Notes: generated by a model not told the origin, from the letters alone. Counted from the stretch's first letter, positions 47,821-61,158 are shown. The stretch: 64,000 nt of DNA from Eunapius fragilis (GCA_963681505.1 OY811973.1:12641525-12705524); one strand, 5' to 3'. Made by a program: numbers and translations.

Positions 47821-50800
47821 GTGAAGGGATGGGTCAAGTTGCTCCCTGCCTGGAGCCTACCTGATGACAAGGTATTAAAGAAAATATTTTGTATACCAGG
47901 TGCCGAGGCTCAAGATAAAAATGAAGCAGATGCCAATGCTGCAGGTGAAACTGTCATAGGATCAAGTTCCCATTCCCATGTTACAGCAAACATCATCAAA
48001 GCCATTAAGTATGAGAAATTCGTTCCATATCTGGGAGCAAGGCACCTTCTGGCTCCTCTCGGTAATTTGCCGACCAAATTCTGGCTTGAGCATCTCAATA
48101 TGAAAGAATCATTGGTTGCTGAACTTAAATTTCAGGCCCAATTAGATGCTGAGTACTAACACCATGGTCTTCCCTTATAGCAGTACTCCAAATCACTTTC
48201 TCGTATCAAGGACAGTGCCATTAAATGTCTGGTGGATTTTGTCTACTCGGATGAAAATGTGACCCGGCTGGCATGGGTTGCCTGTAAGCTAAAGCAGAAG
48301 AACAAGCGATTCAGTGAACTACAATACATTTCTGAAATTAAGTCCCTTGTTTTGAAGTACGATATTGCCACAATGTACCGTAGTTACTTGGAGACTGTGG
48401 AAGTACAGATTGACCAAAAGTTAGTTGGTAAATCCCTATTCCGTAAAATTGTGCAACATATCACAGGTGGTGGCAAAAAGCAGGATGCAAGGGCTGGTGT
48501 TGACTATGTCAAGGTGAATTATCGCACTGATAACTTTGCATTATTGGATATAGTAATCTAAATACTAATGTCAGGACATACTGTGCAGAGTCAGATGAGC
48601 TTCTCTATGAGAGGAATGTTTGACTTTCTCTCGTATGGTTACGCTCAGCATGTAAATGACGGTGTAAAGGCCCAGTATGAGGCAGTTGGTATATAGTATG
48701 GAACAGTCAGAGCATACCATCTCTCTTCAAGAGCAGCTACAATTCCATCAGTACAATGAATTGCATGCCATGACTGAATATCCAGATGACTTTGATAGAT
48801 CTGATAAGCAGCAAGCTTTGATAGGCAGAGTTAAGGCCCGCCTAAATGCTTGTTCTGAAATCCATGGTTGTACTGGCACAGGTGCTACTTCTCACACTCC
48901 ATCCCACACACTTGATCTTGCTAAAGATCATGCTCCAAGGACAGATCACAGGACGATTGGATTCTTGGAGTGCAGTGCATGCCGTGGTCCATATCTATTT
49001 TATGACAAGTCGCGTCAAATCGCTATGGCCAAATTTGAGGAGACTGCAGCTGAAACCACATTGTTGTCTGATCTACTACTCACCATCCATCACTGTGAGC
49101 GTCGTACATTTCGTTATATGGCATACGTGGTGCAGAACGTTCAGCAACACCATCTTATGAACCTAGAGAGGAATAGTCTTGGTGGAGACACTATGAATGT
49201 AGTGTTTGACTTTAAACAGAAGTTTCTTTCCAAACGATTTCAGGAAGGAGGCGCTACCTACTATGGCAAAAAAGGTATGTTGTGGTTTTGTGCAACAGCA
49301 TATATAAAGCAGCAGCACAGTACAGGTTGTGGACGCTCCTACATAGGTGCCAAGAGTTACGGGAACATTGAAGAGGACCACAATGTTACCCATACATTCA
49401 TGAATGATGCAGTGGAAGATGAATACATACATGAAGAAATGCATAGTGATGATATGACAGCAATGGATGATGAGAATGAAGAATTGGAAGTGGTGTTGGA
49501 TGATGAGAATGACGAAGTGGCATTGGATGATGAGAATGAAGAAGTTACATCTGATGAGGAGATTGAAGAAGTGGTGTTGGATGATGAGAATGATCATGAA
49601 GAAGGAATGAATGATGGGAAAACCAAAAATAAAGATGTCAGTGCAACAAGAAGCGACACTGGTAATGAATGTTTTCTGCATTTTTTTGACAGTATTGTTG
49701 ATGGTGACGAAAAGGCAGATTCGTCAGTTGCTTTGTCAATGCCTTGAGGCAACTTTTCATGTACTATGGCAGCACTTTCCCCATGTCAGAAAGGTAATTT
49801 TGCAGAGTGATAATGCCAAGACCTTTGGCGGCAATGTGACCACACAGCTTTTTAGTAGCTAAGGCTGCAGGTCTCGAGTGCATTGGATACTACCACAATG
49901 AAGAAGGTACAGAGAAAGATGTGTGTGACACACACTTCTCACACCAGCAGGCTAGGGTTAATGCGTACATTAGTGAAGGCAGTGGTGGAAGGAATGTGTC
50001 AACTCCTAGACAACTGGTTGCTGCTCTTACAGCAAAGCTAAAAAAAATACCACAGTATTGCTCTTGAAACCAGATTTCAAGGTTCCATTTCGCACAGCAA
50101 CTCTCAAGACCATTTCAGGGATTGCTGCCTTTTATGCTTCTGAATACACTACATCAACCAGTGTCATTAGTAACATTGAGCAGCAGGTCACAACACTGAA
50201 TTTGTTTCGAAACATGGGACAGGATATTCCCTCTAAGACTATGACCATACCAGTAATCCAGCCAGCATCAATGGATGTGAACCCCTTTCAACAAGCTGGT
50301 GTTAATTTTACTGGTGTGACTGTTGTCATGAGCAGTGATCTGCATAGTGACATGACTGTATTAATTAAGGCCCAATGTCATTTTACATGTCAGAAGAGGA
50401 ATAATAAGAGCAGAAGTGAGCAGAAGCGAGAGAAGAAGAAAGAAGATGCTGCTTTGAAGCTGGGTGAGGTCAAGAAAATATATCCCCAGTGTAATACATG
50501 GACGTACTATTTTGCATTTAAATCAGAGGTGTTTCTAAATAAACATGCATGTTGTGGCACATACCTATCCAAAGATGCTCTCAGTGTAGCCATGCGCTAT
50601 GCAGATACAATCCTTGCCTCAAGGGATTTCACTTTGTCAAGTTGTATTTCTAATATGTCAACCTTATTCTCTTCGCAACACACTTCACCATATACTACAT
50701 TCTCATGTAATTTTCAAGTTTGATGGGGCCAAGTACGTAAGGCCATGCATCCAAAATTCAGCAGCAGGGTACAGCAATATATATTGCTCACTGTTGGCAA

Positions 50801-51139
50801 GAAGGAATAGCTAGTCGTGCCAAGGTTTCTGCAGAACCAGTCATTGTACGCCTAACTGACGAACAGATGGCAGTAAGAATTCGGTTAGCTGAGGTGCCTG
50901 TTGTTGGGCAAGTATGGACATCCTAACAGGCCATTGGGCAATCTAAGGATGTGCCTGATGGGTCAGCAAAGAGGAAGAAACGAAGGGGTCACCTAGAGAT
51001 GGATCTCAGCAATGACAAACCTCAAAAGAAGCAGGTGTCACACATCACATTTGACTGGAGCAAACCACTGCTCAAATGGTTGAAGCCTCAGCTTCAGAGT
51101 TATCTTGCTGAGCACAATGCAAATAAAACTGGAAACTAG
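47821..51139 (+). pseudogene. decayed DDE-like transposase gene
   Basis: Consecutive plus-strand frames read as one broken intronless protein: 47821-48159, about 48160-48561, 48677-49747, 49730-50057 region, 50058-50723, 50724-50814, 50951-51139. There are at least six frame changes or stops. Recognisable parts are FLECSACRGPYLFYDKS, a KKFLSKR..GATYYGKKGM-type block, an acidic repeat of DDENEEVxLDDEN, then FFDSIVDGDEKADS, ILQSDNAKTFGG and VCDTHFSHQQARVNAY. The FDSIVDGD, SDNAK and DTHFSHQ blocks look like an RNase H-fold DDE core, but I cannot assign a superfamily. The C terminus is basic (SAKRKKRRGHLEMD). It is a plain DNA-transposon-like gene, no longer functional here. Confidence 0.55.
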
Positions 51140-51334
51140 CCAGAGCTTATTGAACGAGTAAAAGCGTGCATGCTTAAAACTGTGTAATTGTACATGCTGA
51201 TATTGACAATTTGACATGCCCACTTGTGTATTTATATGCATTGCTAGCCAATATTCCATTGGCATTTTATGTATTTGCGTGAAGAGTAAGCAAAACAATT
51301 CCATTATTCTATAATCGCCGAAAGGAATCCAAAG

Positions 51335-51529
51335 ATGGGCGTGGTCCGTTATGCTTACCGCGCCGATACACTTCACTTAATATGTCGATGCAAACAGAGA
51401 AGCGATGAATATAATGGTATAAGTAGTGAAATCTACCAGGAATTGGCGAGTCCCTGGTACGGCATGTTTGTGGAGTTGTTCGAAAATACGAGCCTGTATA
51501 AAACCTGGGGATTTTTCATAGGGCAGTCG
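51335..51529 (+). CDS. possible first exon of unknown gene
   Basis: A 65-codon frame (MGVVRYAYRADTLHLICRCK...LASPWYGMFVELFENTSLYK) ends at a consensus donor GTAAGTAT at about 51,530. The sequence looks protein-like. No following exon was found before the gap at 53 kb, and no family was recognised. Confidence 0.3.
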
Positions 51530-52390
51530 TAAGTATGTACTGAGTATCAAAATGCTTTATATAGGAAATACTGCAAGAAAAAACGTGCAACTCTACTAGG
51601 AGGGAATTATTCATTTTAGGAATATCTCCAAAATAATCAAGATTTCCCACCATCTGTCGTAAACCGCGTGTTAAAAAAAATTTCGAAGCGGAGAGCCTAA
51701 AGTTTTGTTTAAACATGAAATCCCCGTTTTACCACACAATATATGGTTATACTTGTACCGTTCTTTCCAAACGTTCCCTGTAGTTGCAGTAATCCAAAAA
51801 CAACACAACAGCCCTTCTCCCAAAAATGGGTGGACGTGTTAATTAGTAATTAGGCTGCCCGCAATGCTTACAATAGACTCAATGGCGATAACGATCAGTT
51901 TCCAATCCTCTTGGTTAAATATCTATGGTATTTTGCACGTCATTTCGCTCGTTTCTTTTCCTGACGTGAAGGCATTTTGAGAAAAACAACTTCACTAACA
52001 AAAGAAGTTAAACCAAACGACGATTGAAGCACCAAAGCGTTTACTCTAGTTGTTCGCCAATTATACAAACATTTATTTTTAGATATCTAAAATTACGTCT
52101 TAATTATGCGTCTTACATAGACCGTATAGTCGATTGTTTACCAAAATATAACATCGACTATTTTATATGAAAGCGGCTCTTCCAGCCTATTCTGAAGCTA
52201 TTGGTGAAATTTTCAAAGCGTTCCTATCCCGAGTTATGCCAACAAGAAGAAGACCACGTTCCGGGACTGGGTACGAGGACGGGCAGTACCCTTTTGATCT
52301 CTACAACCGCGCGGTTCTGTGACATAAAACAAAGATGAAACTGCTCATTTTTGACTTCTAGTTCGATTGCTAAACGATCCGATCGTCGGG
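51530..52390. other. no gene seen
   Basis: AT-rich unique-looking sequence without supported coding frames or strong repeats. Confidence 0.5.
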
Positions 52391-52396
52391 AGTCTT

Positions 52397-52549
52397 CACA
52401 GGGAAAAAAAAGCGTCGAATCATTTAGAAATCTTTGTGTGATCTGATTGAACAATCACACAAAAATCAATAAAGCGTATGATTTTTGCGTGATTCTCTGT
52501 TCAATCACACCAAGGTTTCTAAATGATTCGACGCTTTTTTTCCCCTGTG
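52397..52549. mobile_element. palindromic MITE, CACAGGGAAAAA family, copy 2
   Basis: 153 bp, starting CACAGGGAAAAAAAAGCGTC and ending in its complement CCCCTGTG, with 3-bp direct repeats CTT (52,394-52,396 and 52,550-52,552). Arms of about 60 bp share aatcatttagaaa. Confidence 0.9.
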
Positions 52550-53002
52550 CTTGTTAGAGACGGGTCGCGTATTTTTAATGAGTTCATAGTCGGGGTCAAA
52601 TCTTATATGGAAGTTTCTATTCCGATTTCTAACTTCCGATACAATCGTCTACGCGTAGACAGCGATTGCTTGATAAAAAAATTTAAATATAATACTAACA
52701 CGCGGTCCATGATACCAACGTCAACAAAAAGTGCGCAACTGCCTCAAACAAAATGTTGTCGCTAGTGGATTCTGCTCCGATATTTGCATAGTTTACAACA
52801 AAATGATCATTTGGGTGAAGGTACACGTTTTTCTACATTAGCATGTCTTGTGGTTGAGGCACGCTATACACATGCATCAAAGACAGTGGGTCGAGCTCGT
52901 TCCTTTTTTTTCGGACATGATCGCGAGTAACTAAAATAATCAGGTTGTTTATTCCTATGTCTAATAGTCAATACAAGGCGGTAGACAAGGGGGGGGGGGG
53001 GG

Positions 53003-53202
53003 NNNNNNNNNNNNNNNNNNNNNNNNNNNNNNNNNNNNNNNNNNNNNNNNNNNNNNNNNNNNNNNNNNNNNNNNNNNNNNNNNNNNNNNNNNNNNNNNNN
53101 NNNNNNNNNNNNNNNNNNNNNNNNNNNNNNNNNNNNNNNNNNNNNNNNNNNNNNNNNNNNNNNNNNNNNNNNNNNNNNNNNNNNNNNNNNNNNNNNNNNN
53201 NN
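53003..53202. other. assembly gap (200 N)
   Basis: Exactly 200 undetermined bases follow a run of G and precede a run of C, so the gap probably reflects a homopolymer-rich element that could not be assembled. Confidence 0.99.
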
Positions 53203-53222
53203 CCCCCAGCAGCCGTACCGCC

Positions 53223-53352
53223 TTCGATAATATTATTCATAGTAGCAATTTGCATTGATATTTGTGAATAAATCTTTTTTAAAAACTGCCACGCCCCCTT
53301 CGATTTATCACAAATATCAATCCAAATTGCTTCTATGAATAATATTATCGAA
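53223..53352. mobile_element. foldback element, 45-bp arms
   Basis: Arms TTCGATAATATTATTCATAG and its complement CTATGAATAATATTATCGAA extend about 45 bp each around a loop of about 40 bp. It abuts a C-rich relic ending in agatccg at about 53,420 that resembles the GCGGATCC family. Confidence 0.75.
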
Positions 53353-53574
53353 AGCCTGGGAGGGGGGAAGGTTTAAACCCCCCAACCCCTCCCCCCCCCC
53401 CCCCCCCCCCCCCCCCCCAGATCCGGTGTGAGAGGCATAATTGACTCCCAGGCATAAATGACTCCCCCAGTCATTGACACCTAAGGTACTAATAACTCCC
53501 ACAAGGCATATATGACTCCCCAGCTGGAATTGTTTGAACCACGTTTTTTTTTGGTGCGCTTTAAGAGAGCTACG

Positions 53575-56330
53575 ATGGCGGATGATGAGTTCACCGCTGT
53601 GGAGACGTATTTACGTAGCAGCCAGTATCCTAAGGGTATGACAAAGGGCGAGAAGGCGAATTTTAGACGCAAGTGTAAAAACAATTTCAAGTTTGAAACT
53701 GGAATGTTATACTACAAGAAAGATGGTATTGACGAGGCACCACAGTGGAAGATATGCGTACGATCAGACAATGAAAAAAGGCGGATACTTGAGTCATGCC
53801 ATTTTGGAATAGAAGGTATGTACATATAAACTTTATAACTTGTCAGTGTCCCATGGATTGGGCTGTAGGGTGCCATCTGGGCAGAGATAAAACAATTGAG
53901 AAGGTTTCAAGTTGTTTTTATTGGCGAAATATGAACGAAGAAATCAGAAAATTGGTTCAGCACTGCGAGCAGTGTCAAAAAATGAATGCAAAATTTCCCA
54001 AATCTAACAGCAAACTCCATCCAATAGTTCCTGTTCCAAATGTGTGGCATCAGGTTGGTCTTTATTCGTCATGAATACTAAATTATGCATAGCATGTTGG
54101 CTAATTTTGTGCATTGACCTCATAGGTCCACTGCCCACAACTGTCAATGGAAATAAGTATGTGGTGACTTTGGTTGATTATTTTAGCAAATGGCCAGAAG
54201 CTGCACCACTTAAAGATAAGACTGCTCATGGAGTAGCATTGTTTTTGTATGAGTGTTTCTGCAGGTAAGTATATTTCATATAGCATGACTTTTTAAAATT
54301 CATCATTTCTTTGACATATATAGGCTAGGATGTTGTGAGGTCATAATATCAGATCAGGGGAGAGAATTCGTTAATGCAGTCCAACACGAACTCTTTCAAT
54401 GTACAGGAACCAAACACAAAGTTTCTTCTGCATATCACCCGCAAACAAATGGTTTAACTGAACGATTCAATCAGACACTGCAAGCATCACTTATTAAACT
54501 TGTCAATAGCAATCAAAATGACTGGGATGATCATCTGTCAGCTATCCTATTTGCGTATCGGACCAGTGTACAAAAAGCCACAAAACTTACACCCTTTGAA
54601 GTCATGTACTGTCGGTAAGTATCATGCAGTTGTATATAGCCCTTTTCATTACCGCAATCCTATACATACATGTACATTGTAGAAAACCGAAGTTACCTAT
54701 TGATATGGAGTACGCATTAAAAGCAGAAGACATTGGCAATGGTGCCGTGAGTGAAAATACACCTCAAAATGATGATGGAAGTGATTGTGTTCATATTGAT
54801 TGTGATAGAAAGAATGATGGTGAGGATAATAATGATGGTAATACAAAAAAAGGTGATGGATGTGATGAGTATAATGAATGTGTCGATGGTGATAGAAAGA
54901 GTGATGGTGAGGATAAAAATGATGGTGATATAAAAATAGGTGATGGATGTGATGAGTATGATGTCGGTGGATGTGATGAGTATGATGTCAGTGATGGTAA
55001 TTCTAGTCACAATAGTGGCAAGGGTAGCACACACAGCAGAATTAGCCATCATGGAAATAGTCACCAGAATGTCAATGAGATAGTTCTTTATGCAAATGAG
55101 ATTCATAAGATCAAGGGTGCAGTAACTCAAAAAGTGGAAATGAATACAAAGAAGGCACAGGAAAAGGACAAGTATTACTATGACAAAAAACATTGCAATC
55201 TGAAGGTATATATGTACTGCATACGACACTGTTATATAATGCAATACCCATTAAATCTGTAGGAATTTGGTCCAGGGGATGTTGTACTTCTTAGAAACAA
55301 CCATCGAGACTCTAAGAAGGGAGATAAGCTGAAGCAAAGGTGGCTGGGACCTTATAAAGTGTATGAAGTATTAGATAAAGGAGTCTGTCGATTGGAAAAT
55401 TCTACTGGAAATGTTTCTTGCCTTATAACTTTCACTCCTAATCCAATAAACACTGAACAGGTAGGTAAACACTTTTTAATACAACAATATAATGAAAAAG
55501 GCACTGTTTTATAAAAAAGGTAATGAAGAAAATTGTAACTAAAACAAGCAAGAAAGAAAACCAGCCAAAGAAGGTTAGATCATAATATTAAATGTTGATA
55601 TAATTATTTTTGTATGTCACATTTTAGAAAACACTATACTGGATTGATGAAATGTGCCTCACTCTCAAGCATAAAGATGCTATAGAAAACAATGAAATGC
55701 TGAATGATGAGCATATTCAGGCTGCTCAAAATCTTATGAAGAAACAATTCCCACAACTAGGAGGCCTTCAATCAACATTGCTCTGCCAAAATAAGGGCTT
55801 TTCTTCAGCAATAAAAAGTCATGGAGCATTACAGGAAGGTATGTATTTGGCATATATGTGATTTTTTTAGGACACTGCACATTGAAATTGTCATGTCTAG
55901 TTGTACAGATATTATTTGTTGCTGAAAGAGATCACTGGGTGGCCACTAGTTATCATCAAGATGAGATCAGGCTGTATGACAGTAAATGTTCCCCTAACTT
56001 ACATGGCAGTCTACAAGAACAGATTGCTCTTATCTACAAAGTAGCTGCAAATGGTAACACTGTCAAAGCTATTCCAGTCCAACAGCAGACTGGTGGTGAG
56101 GATTGCGGGTTGTTTTCCATTGCTTATGCTTATACCATGCTGCATTGGGGGAAGATCTACTGGGAGTAACTTTTGATCAATCAAAGATGCGTGACCATTT
56201 AATTGCTTGCTTGATCCAAAAGTGTCTAAAACCATTCCCCCCTGCCCTGGAACGAAGAGGAATTAAAAGGAATAAAATGAGAATCTTCCATATCCACCTT
56301 ATTTGCATATGCAAGCCGCCGTCTTTGTCC
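53575..56330 (+). CDS. Ginger-like integrase with Ulp1-type protease
   Basis: Spliced plus-strand gene. Exons recognised: 53575-53815, 53869-54053, about 54110-54264, 54324-54614, 54683-55205, 55263-55460, 55520-55573, 55628-55838, 55900-about 56140. Order of parts: N-terminal region, H2C2 zinc-binding domain (CHFGIEGCHLGR...CEQC), Gypsy-type integrase core with IDLIGPLP, SDQGREFVN and GLTERFNQ, an inserted Asp/Gly-rich repeat (KNDGEDNNDG type), a GPY/F module (QRWLGPYKVYEVL), and a C-terminal cysteine protease with RDHWVATSY, RLYDSK and QTGGEDCGLF (His, Asp, Gln, Cys). No reverse transcriptase or gag is attached. This set matches Ginger1 DNA transposons, in which extra protease domains are known. 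One intron boundary at about 54,054-54,110 is unclear, and the last part shows a frame change, so it may be inactive. Terminal repeats were not found. Confidence 0.75.
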
Positions 56331-57861
56331 TTGGAATCGGAAAGTCCTTGAGAGCCTCCAGTTTGGAGTTTTCTGGCCTCACAATTCCATTTCACACCAT
56401 ATGTCCAAGATATACGCATTGGACCATCCCGAACTGGCATTTATCCAACTTCACTGTTAATGCCGCTTTTCTCAATCTCCGGAACTCCCTCAAATGCTTC
56501 ATGTGATCCTTCCAATTATCGCTGTAAATCACTATATCGTCCGGGTAAGCCGCTGAGTAGCCCTCTGTTCCCCTCAACAATTTATCCATCATTCTCTGGA
56601 ACGTTGCTGGGGCTGTTGCAATCCGAAAGGCATTACTGTAAACTGGAACAGTCCATATGGAGAAGAAAAGGCAGTCTTAACGCGGTCCTCAGCTGCAACT
56701 GGCACTTGCCAATAACCTTTTGACAAATCCAAAGTTGTTATCACCTTCGCCCGTCCATGCAAGTCTGTCAATCAGTTCATCAATCCGCGGCATAGGGTAC
56801 GCATCCTGTCGCGTCACTCCGTTTAACCTTCGGAAATCGACACAGACCCGCAGGGACCCATCTTTCTTCTTGACAAGAACCATAGGCGACGCCCAAGGAC
56901 TGTTGGAACGTTCAATAACCCCATGCTTCAGCATCTCTGCCAACTCCTCCTTCACCGAGTCCCGATAGCAATATGGCAACCTATAGGGCGGTAACCTTGT
57001 TGGTGGGCCGTTAGTCTCAATTGTATGCACCGCAAGATTCGTCCTCCCTGGTGTATTTCTAATTACATCAGCGAAATCTTTGTGCAAAGTATGAAGCTGC
57101 CTCAGATGTTCGGCTCCAACCATCTTTCCTACTTTCATCTCACCATTCTCCTTGTTACTCTCCCATGCACAACGGAATCTCCTCTTCTCCTTCCTCGTTT
57201 ACTTCTTCCGTCCACAAGCACACCGTTGTTGGCATATTCCACTCTTTCAACATGTTCACATGGAAGATCCTCTTCTTTTTCCTCTTGTCATGCATGTTGA
57301 CTTCATAGGTGACTGGAGTAACCTTTTTGGTAATACTATACGGACCCTGCCAACTCGCCATCGATTTGCTAGTACTTGTCGGTAGTAATACCAGCACCTG
57401 GTCTCCATCTTTGAACTCACGCTCTCTTGCGTTTTGGTCGTACCACTGCTTCTGCTCAGCTTGAGCCAGCGTCAGGTTCTCCTTCACGAGTTCCGACATT
57501 TTCGACAACCTCTCCTGCACGCTCAACACATACGATACTATGCTCTCGTCACTTCCTTGGCTATAGGTGCTTCCCACGTCTCCTTCAGGATATCGAGCGG
57601 TCCTCTCACTTGTACGGTGGCCCTGGAGGTCGCGCGACCAAACATTGCACGACGCGCGGTTTTTGCGATTAAACAATATAGCAACGGTCCGATTCTGCGA
57701 TCAAGCAACGACCCGATTCCGCTATCTAACAACGGTCAATTTTTGAGATCTAACAACGGTCAATTATTGGGATCTAACAACGGTCTATTTTTGGAACCTA
57801 ACAACGGTCTATTTTTGAGATCGTACAGCGGTCCATTTCTCCGGCCAAGCGTACTATGGTA

Positions 57862-59976
57862 GGGTAGCGTCAGGTATGGTCGCCAGTGCAGGAGTGCTCG
57901 CCACTCTTCCTTTCAAACGTGGCGCTAGGGCTTACCTAACGTTTGTATGTCTTGGCACAAAATGGAAGTAATACTCCTGGGACTCAGTGTTTACGGCACT
58001 TTGTTCAAGTTTTATTTACTATTAACGTTTTTGCAAAATAATTATACAAAGTTAGCTACCTCATTTATAGGTAAAATGGCGCGGTAAACACCGCACAATT
58101 GCTGGCGGGTTCTATTGGTGCAAGTGAGTGTTAGCGAAGTATGTAGCACAGATTGGCGTAAAATCGTGCTATTATAGAAGAGCAGTTATTTCTGTACAAT
58201 GTACTTAGCTTTGTTTTAAAAGAAACCTTATGACTCAAGAATTAGTGAGGGTGGCGAACACTCCAACTGAATTTACGCTCGTAAGTAGTAGTCGCCAGGG
58301 GTGGCGACTACTCCTACCTCCACAAATTATGTCTTTAGGCTTAAATTGGCAACCATTCGGCTCCCAAATGTATCCTATATCTTGAGTGCTAAGCGTTTGA
58401 TGTTTGTATGTTGTGGAGGAGTGTTCGCCATAGGGGTACATAACGGGTTGTATCTCATTCCGCATGCGGTCCTTTCAGCTAAAAGCCTATTAAATGTAGG
58501 CCTATAGCATATCAAGCTGAGCTGGAGAGAGTACAGCTACTTCTGCAAATACAGAGAAAAGATTATCTTGAACTTAGACCTAGCTTACATATGCTGTACA
58601 TGCATAAAATGAAGTAATATCATATTGTAGTGTTCTGTAATGGAGTGAGAATTCAGCTGAGAGCATGGATGCAGTTCTGAAGGAAGTGAGGGAGGGTAAT
58701 ATGCATCCCTGGGCCTTCGCATGGATGATAACACTATATCTGCATAGCCATTGGCCTTCGTCTGGGGGCCCCACTTTGCATCACTCACATTTGCCACCAC
58801 TGTGGACACGCTCAGCACACACAGTTGTCGTTTTAGTGCTGACCGCCACTTCTACCATGACATGCTGAATGAAGGATATTCTGCACAGGGCTTTGTCCTC
58901 TGCCAATGTTCCTTCTCAGCTAGAGCCTACTGGTCTTGATCAGATGGTAAGCGTCCCGATGGAATCACCATGGTACCATGGTCGAATCGAATTGTTGGTT
59001 TGGGATGCAATCTGCGTAGACACTTTTGCCACTTCCCATCTATCCATGACAGCCTCTGAATTATGTGCAACAGCAAACCAAGCAGAGCAGACCAAGATCA
59101 AGAAGTACAATTACCTCACCTCCCATGCATACCATTCCTTCACACCTGTTGCCTTTGAAACAACTGGAGTGTCGCTCCATTTCTTTCCTATCAGACTCGG
59201 GTCACCGCATAGCAAACACCACTGGTGAAAAAGCTCTCTAGCATACCTCCTGCAAAGGTTTTCTGTTGCCATTCAGAGGGGGAATGCTGCATCTCTCAAT
59301 TAAAAAACAAAAATAAAAACTTGTTATGTGACATCTAAAACATGGAGCCTGATAAGGCACTATGCCATTGTTGATCACATATCATTTGTAACCTGATCCA
59401 TCTTCTCAGCAACCATAACATTACAGTAGCTAATTAATATTGGCATGGCACTATCTTATAACGATACATATACTTCAATCAGAGATAATATATAGATAAT
59501 ATATTATCTCTGCTTCAATCCTTAGCTGTATGTACAATTTCGGTAGTAAAAGAAGTGTTTATTAGTATGAATAAATGGTCGCCTCCTATACTAGTAACAA
59601 ATACAAAGTGAAGCATTCCTGGGGTGGTTAAAGGCTGCTCCATACTTGATAACTTGGTTGAGCAATGTTGTGTTACAATCCACCTTCCATGCGCTACGTA
59701 ACAACCAAATACAGGGGGGTGGCGAGCACTCCAACCATACGTGGCGACAGACCAACCGCACTGGCGACTATACCAGAAATCCGCTTAATTGGATAAAACA
59801 GTTGTTTTCTTTCGTACGGAGCACGTTTTTTGATAAACGAAGCGCTAGTAGTATAGAGTGATAGCTGACGATCTCTTGGGGTCAGGTATGTTTGTATAAT
59901 TATCCTTCCTGTTTGCTGTATATTCAAGACAACCGATATCGGCACTCGCGGGTGGCGACCACTACCTACGCTACCC
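57862..59976. mobile_element. nested element with TA target duplication
   Basis: 2,115 bp from GGGTAGCG to CGCTACCC, flanked by TA on each side. The arms are imperfect and contain repeated gtggcgac and gtcgcc motifs in both orientations (57,880, 58,252, 58,300, 58,425, 59,712, 59,952). The opposite arm of the host element gives the empty-site sequence ggtatatagac, which supports the boundaries. Small frames inside (for example 58,665-58,868) have no recognised domain. Confidence 0.75.
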
Positions 59977-60249
59977 TATATAGACAACGTGCATGACGTC
60001 ATATACATACAATAGCAAAAAGGTCAGTTAAATAGTATGGTTATGAGAGACGATCCTGTAGTCAACCGTCAGTTATGGCGTATCACCATCAGGCAAGAAT
60101 GTGCATGTATACGCACATGCATGCAGGACTAATAGTGCGATACTAGAGGCAACAGAAGACACTCCTGGCCATACTCGCTTATCTGCGGCTAGTTTACCAC
60201 GTGACTGTTGGGTAAGCGTGTATGATGCAGGCTACAATTAGCGCAGGAC

Positions 60250-60560
60250 CTTGTCTAGCCATGTACATGTACAATGTATGTTGCAACTGTATGAATATAA
60301 TTGCAGTTGCAAGGGCAGAGAACTATAGGTGAATGAAAATAACTGCAACCATATCCTTCTCCCATATAACTACTCCTTGTATGGATTAACCCAAATCTCA
60401 TGCACTAATGGAGTATGATACGATGGAATTGGACCAATAGAATTATAGCACAGTTATTTGTTATTGCATTAAGAGATAAAAGGGATCGTCCAAATTCTAT
60501 ATGCTCTTCCTACATTTCATTGACTACTATACTGCTATGACAGGGTGAAAAAAACCTATG
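60250..60560. repeat. dispersed repeat, short copy
   Basis: Shortened copy of the 25,915-27,000 repeat, with the same order of shared segments and about 700 bp missing from the middle. It forms part of the central loop of the 57,616-62,799 element. Confidence 0.7.
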
Positions 60561-60562
60561 TA

Positions 60563-60860
60563 GCAAGTAAATAAATACATTCTCTAACGAGAGTTGTTGG
60601 TATAGGATGGACCAATGGTGGTGTAAAAAGCACGGAAACAAGAGTGACAGAAATTTTACTGGAAAATTGAAATTGGCCTATATTTAGCACACTCACAAAA
60701 TAACAGCGCATGCCTGAGTAATGGGCTAAAAATAGGCCTATATCAATTTTAATTTTCCAGTAAAATTTTTGTCACTCTTGTTTCCATGCTTTTTACACCG
60801 CCATTGGTCAATCCTATATACCAACAACTCTCTCGTTAGAGAATTTTTTTTTTACTTGTT
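60563..60860. mobile_element. foldback MITE, AACAAGTAAATAAA family, copy 3
   Basis: About 298 bp, with arms of about 130 bp sharing ggtgtaaaaagca and ggaaacaagagtgacagaaa with the copy at 27,002-27,294. It is slightly more diverged between its arms than copy 2. Confidence 0.88.
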
Positions 60861-61158
60861 ATATATAGCAATACAATTAATACCTGGAACCAGACAAAGG
60901 AACAATCTAGTTTGGGATAGTATGTTTAGAAGGGGGAGTTGCAGGTGGCTAAACCTACTTTAACCTTAGACAATGTTCCCCTTTTAATGCCATACATGCT
61001 TTCCGATGCTACATCTAATTATAAGCAGGGGGTAGGTGCACAACCATTCGCCCTTCATCAAAACATTAAACATTGTTTACTCCCTAAACAAAAACATTTA
61101 ATGATTATGCTTTTAATTGCCGCATTTTTGCATTCATCATTTGTATACAACTGAACAT

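Noticed and set aside
52945-53271. Open frames across the N run
   Set aside because: They consist mostly of undetermined bases.
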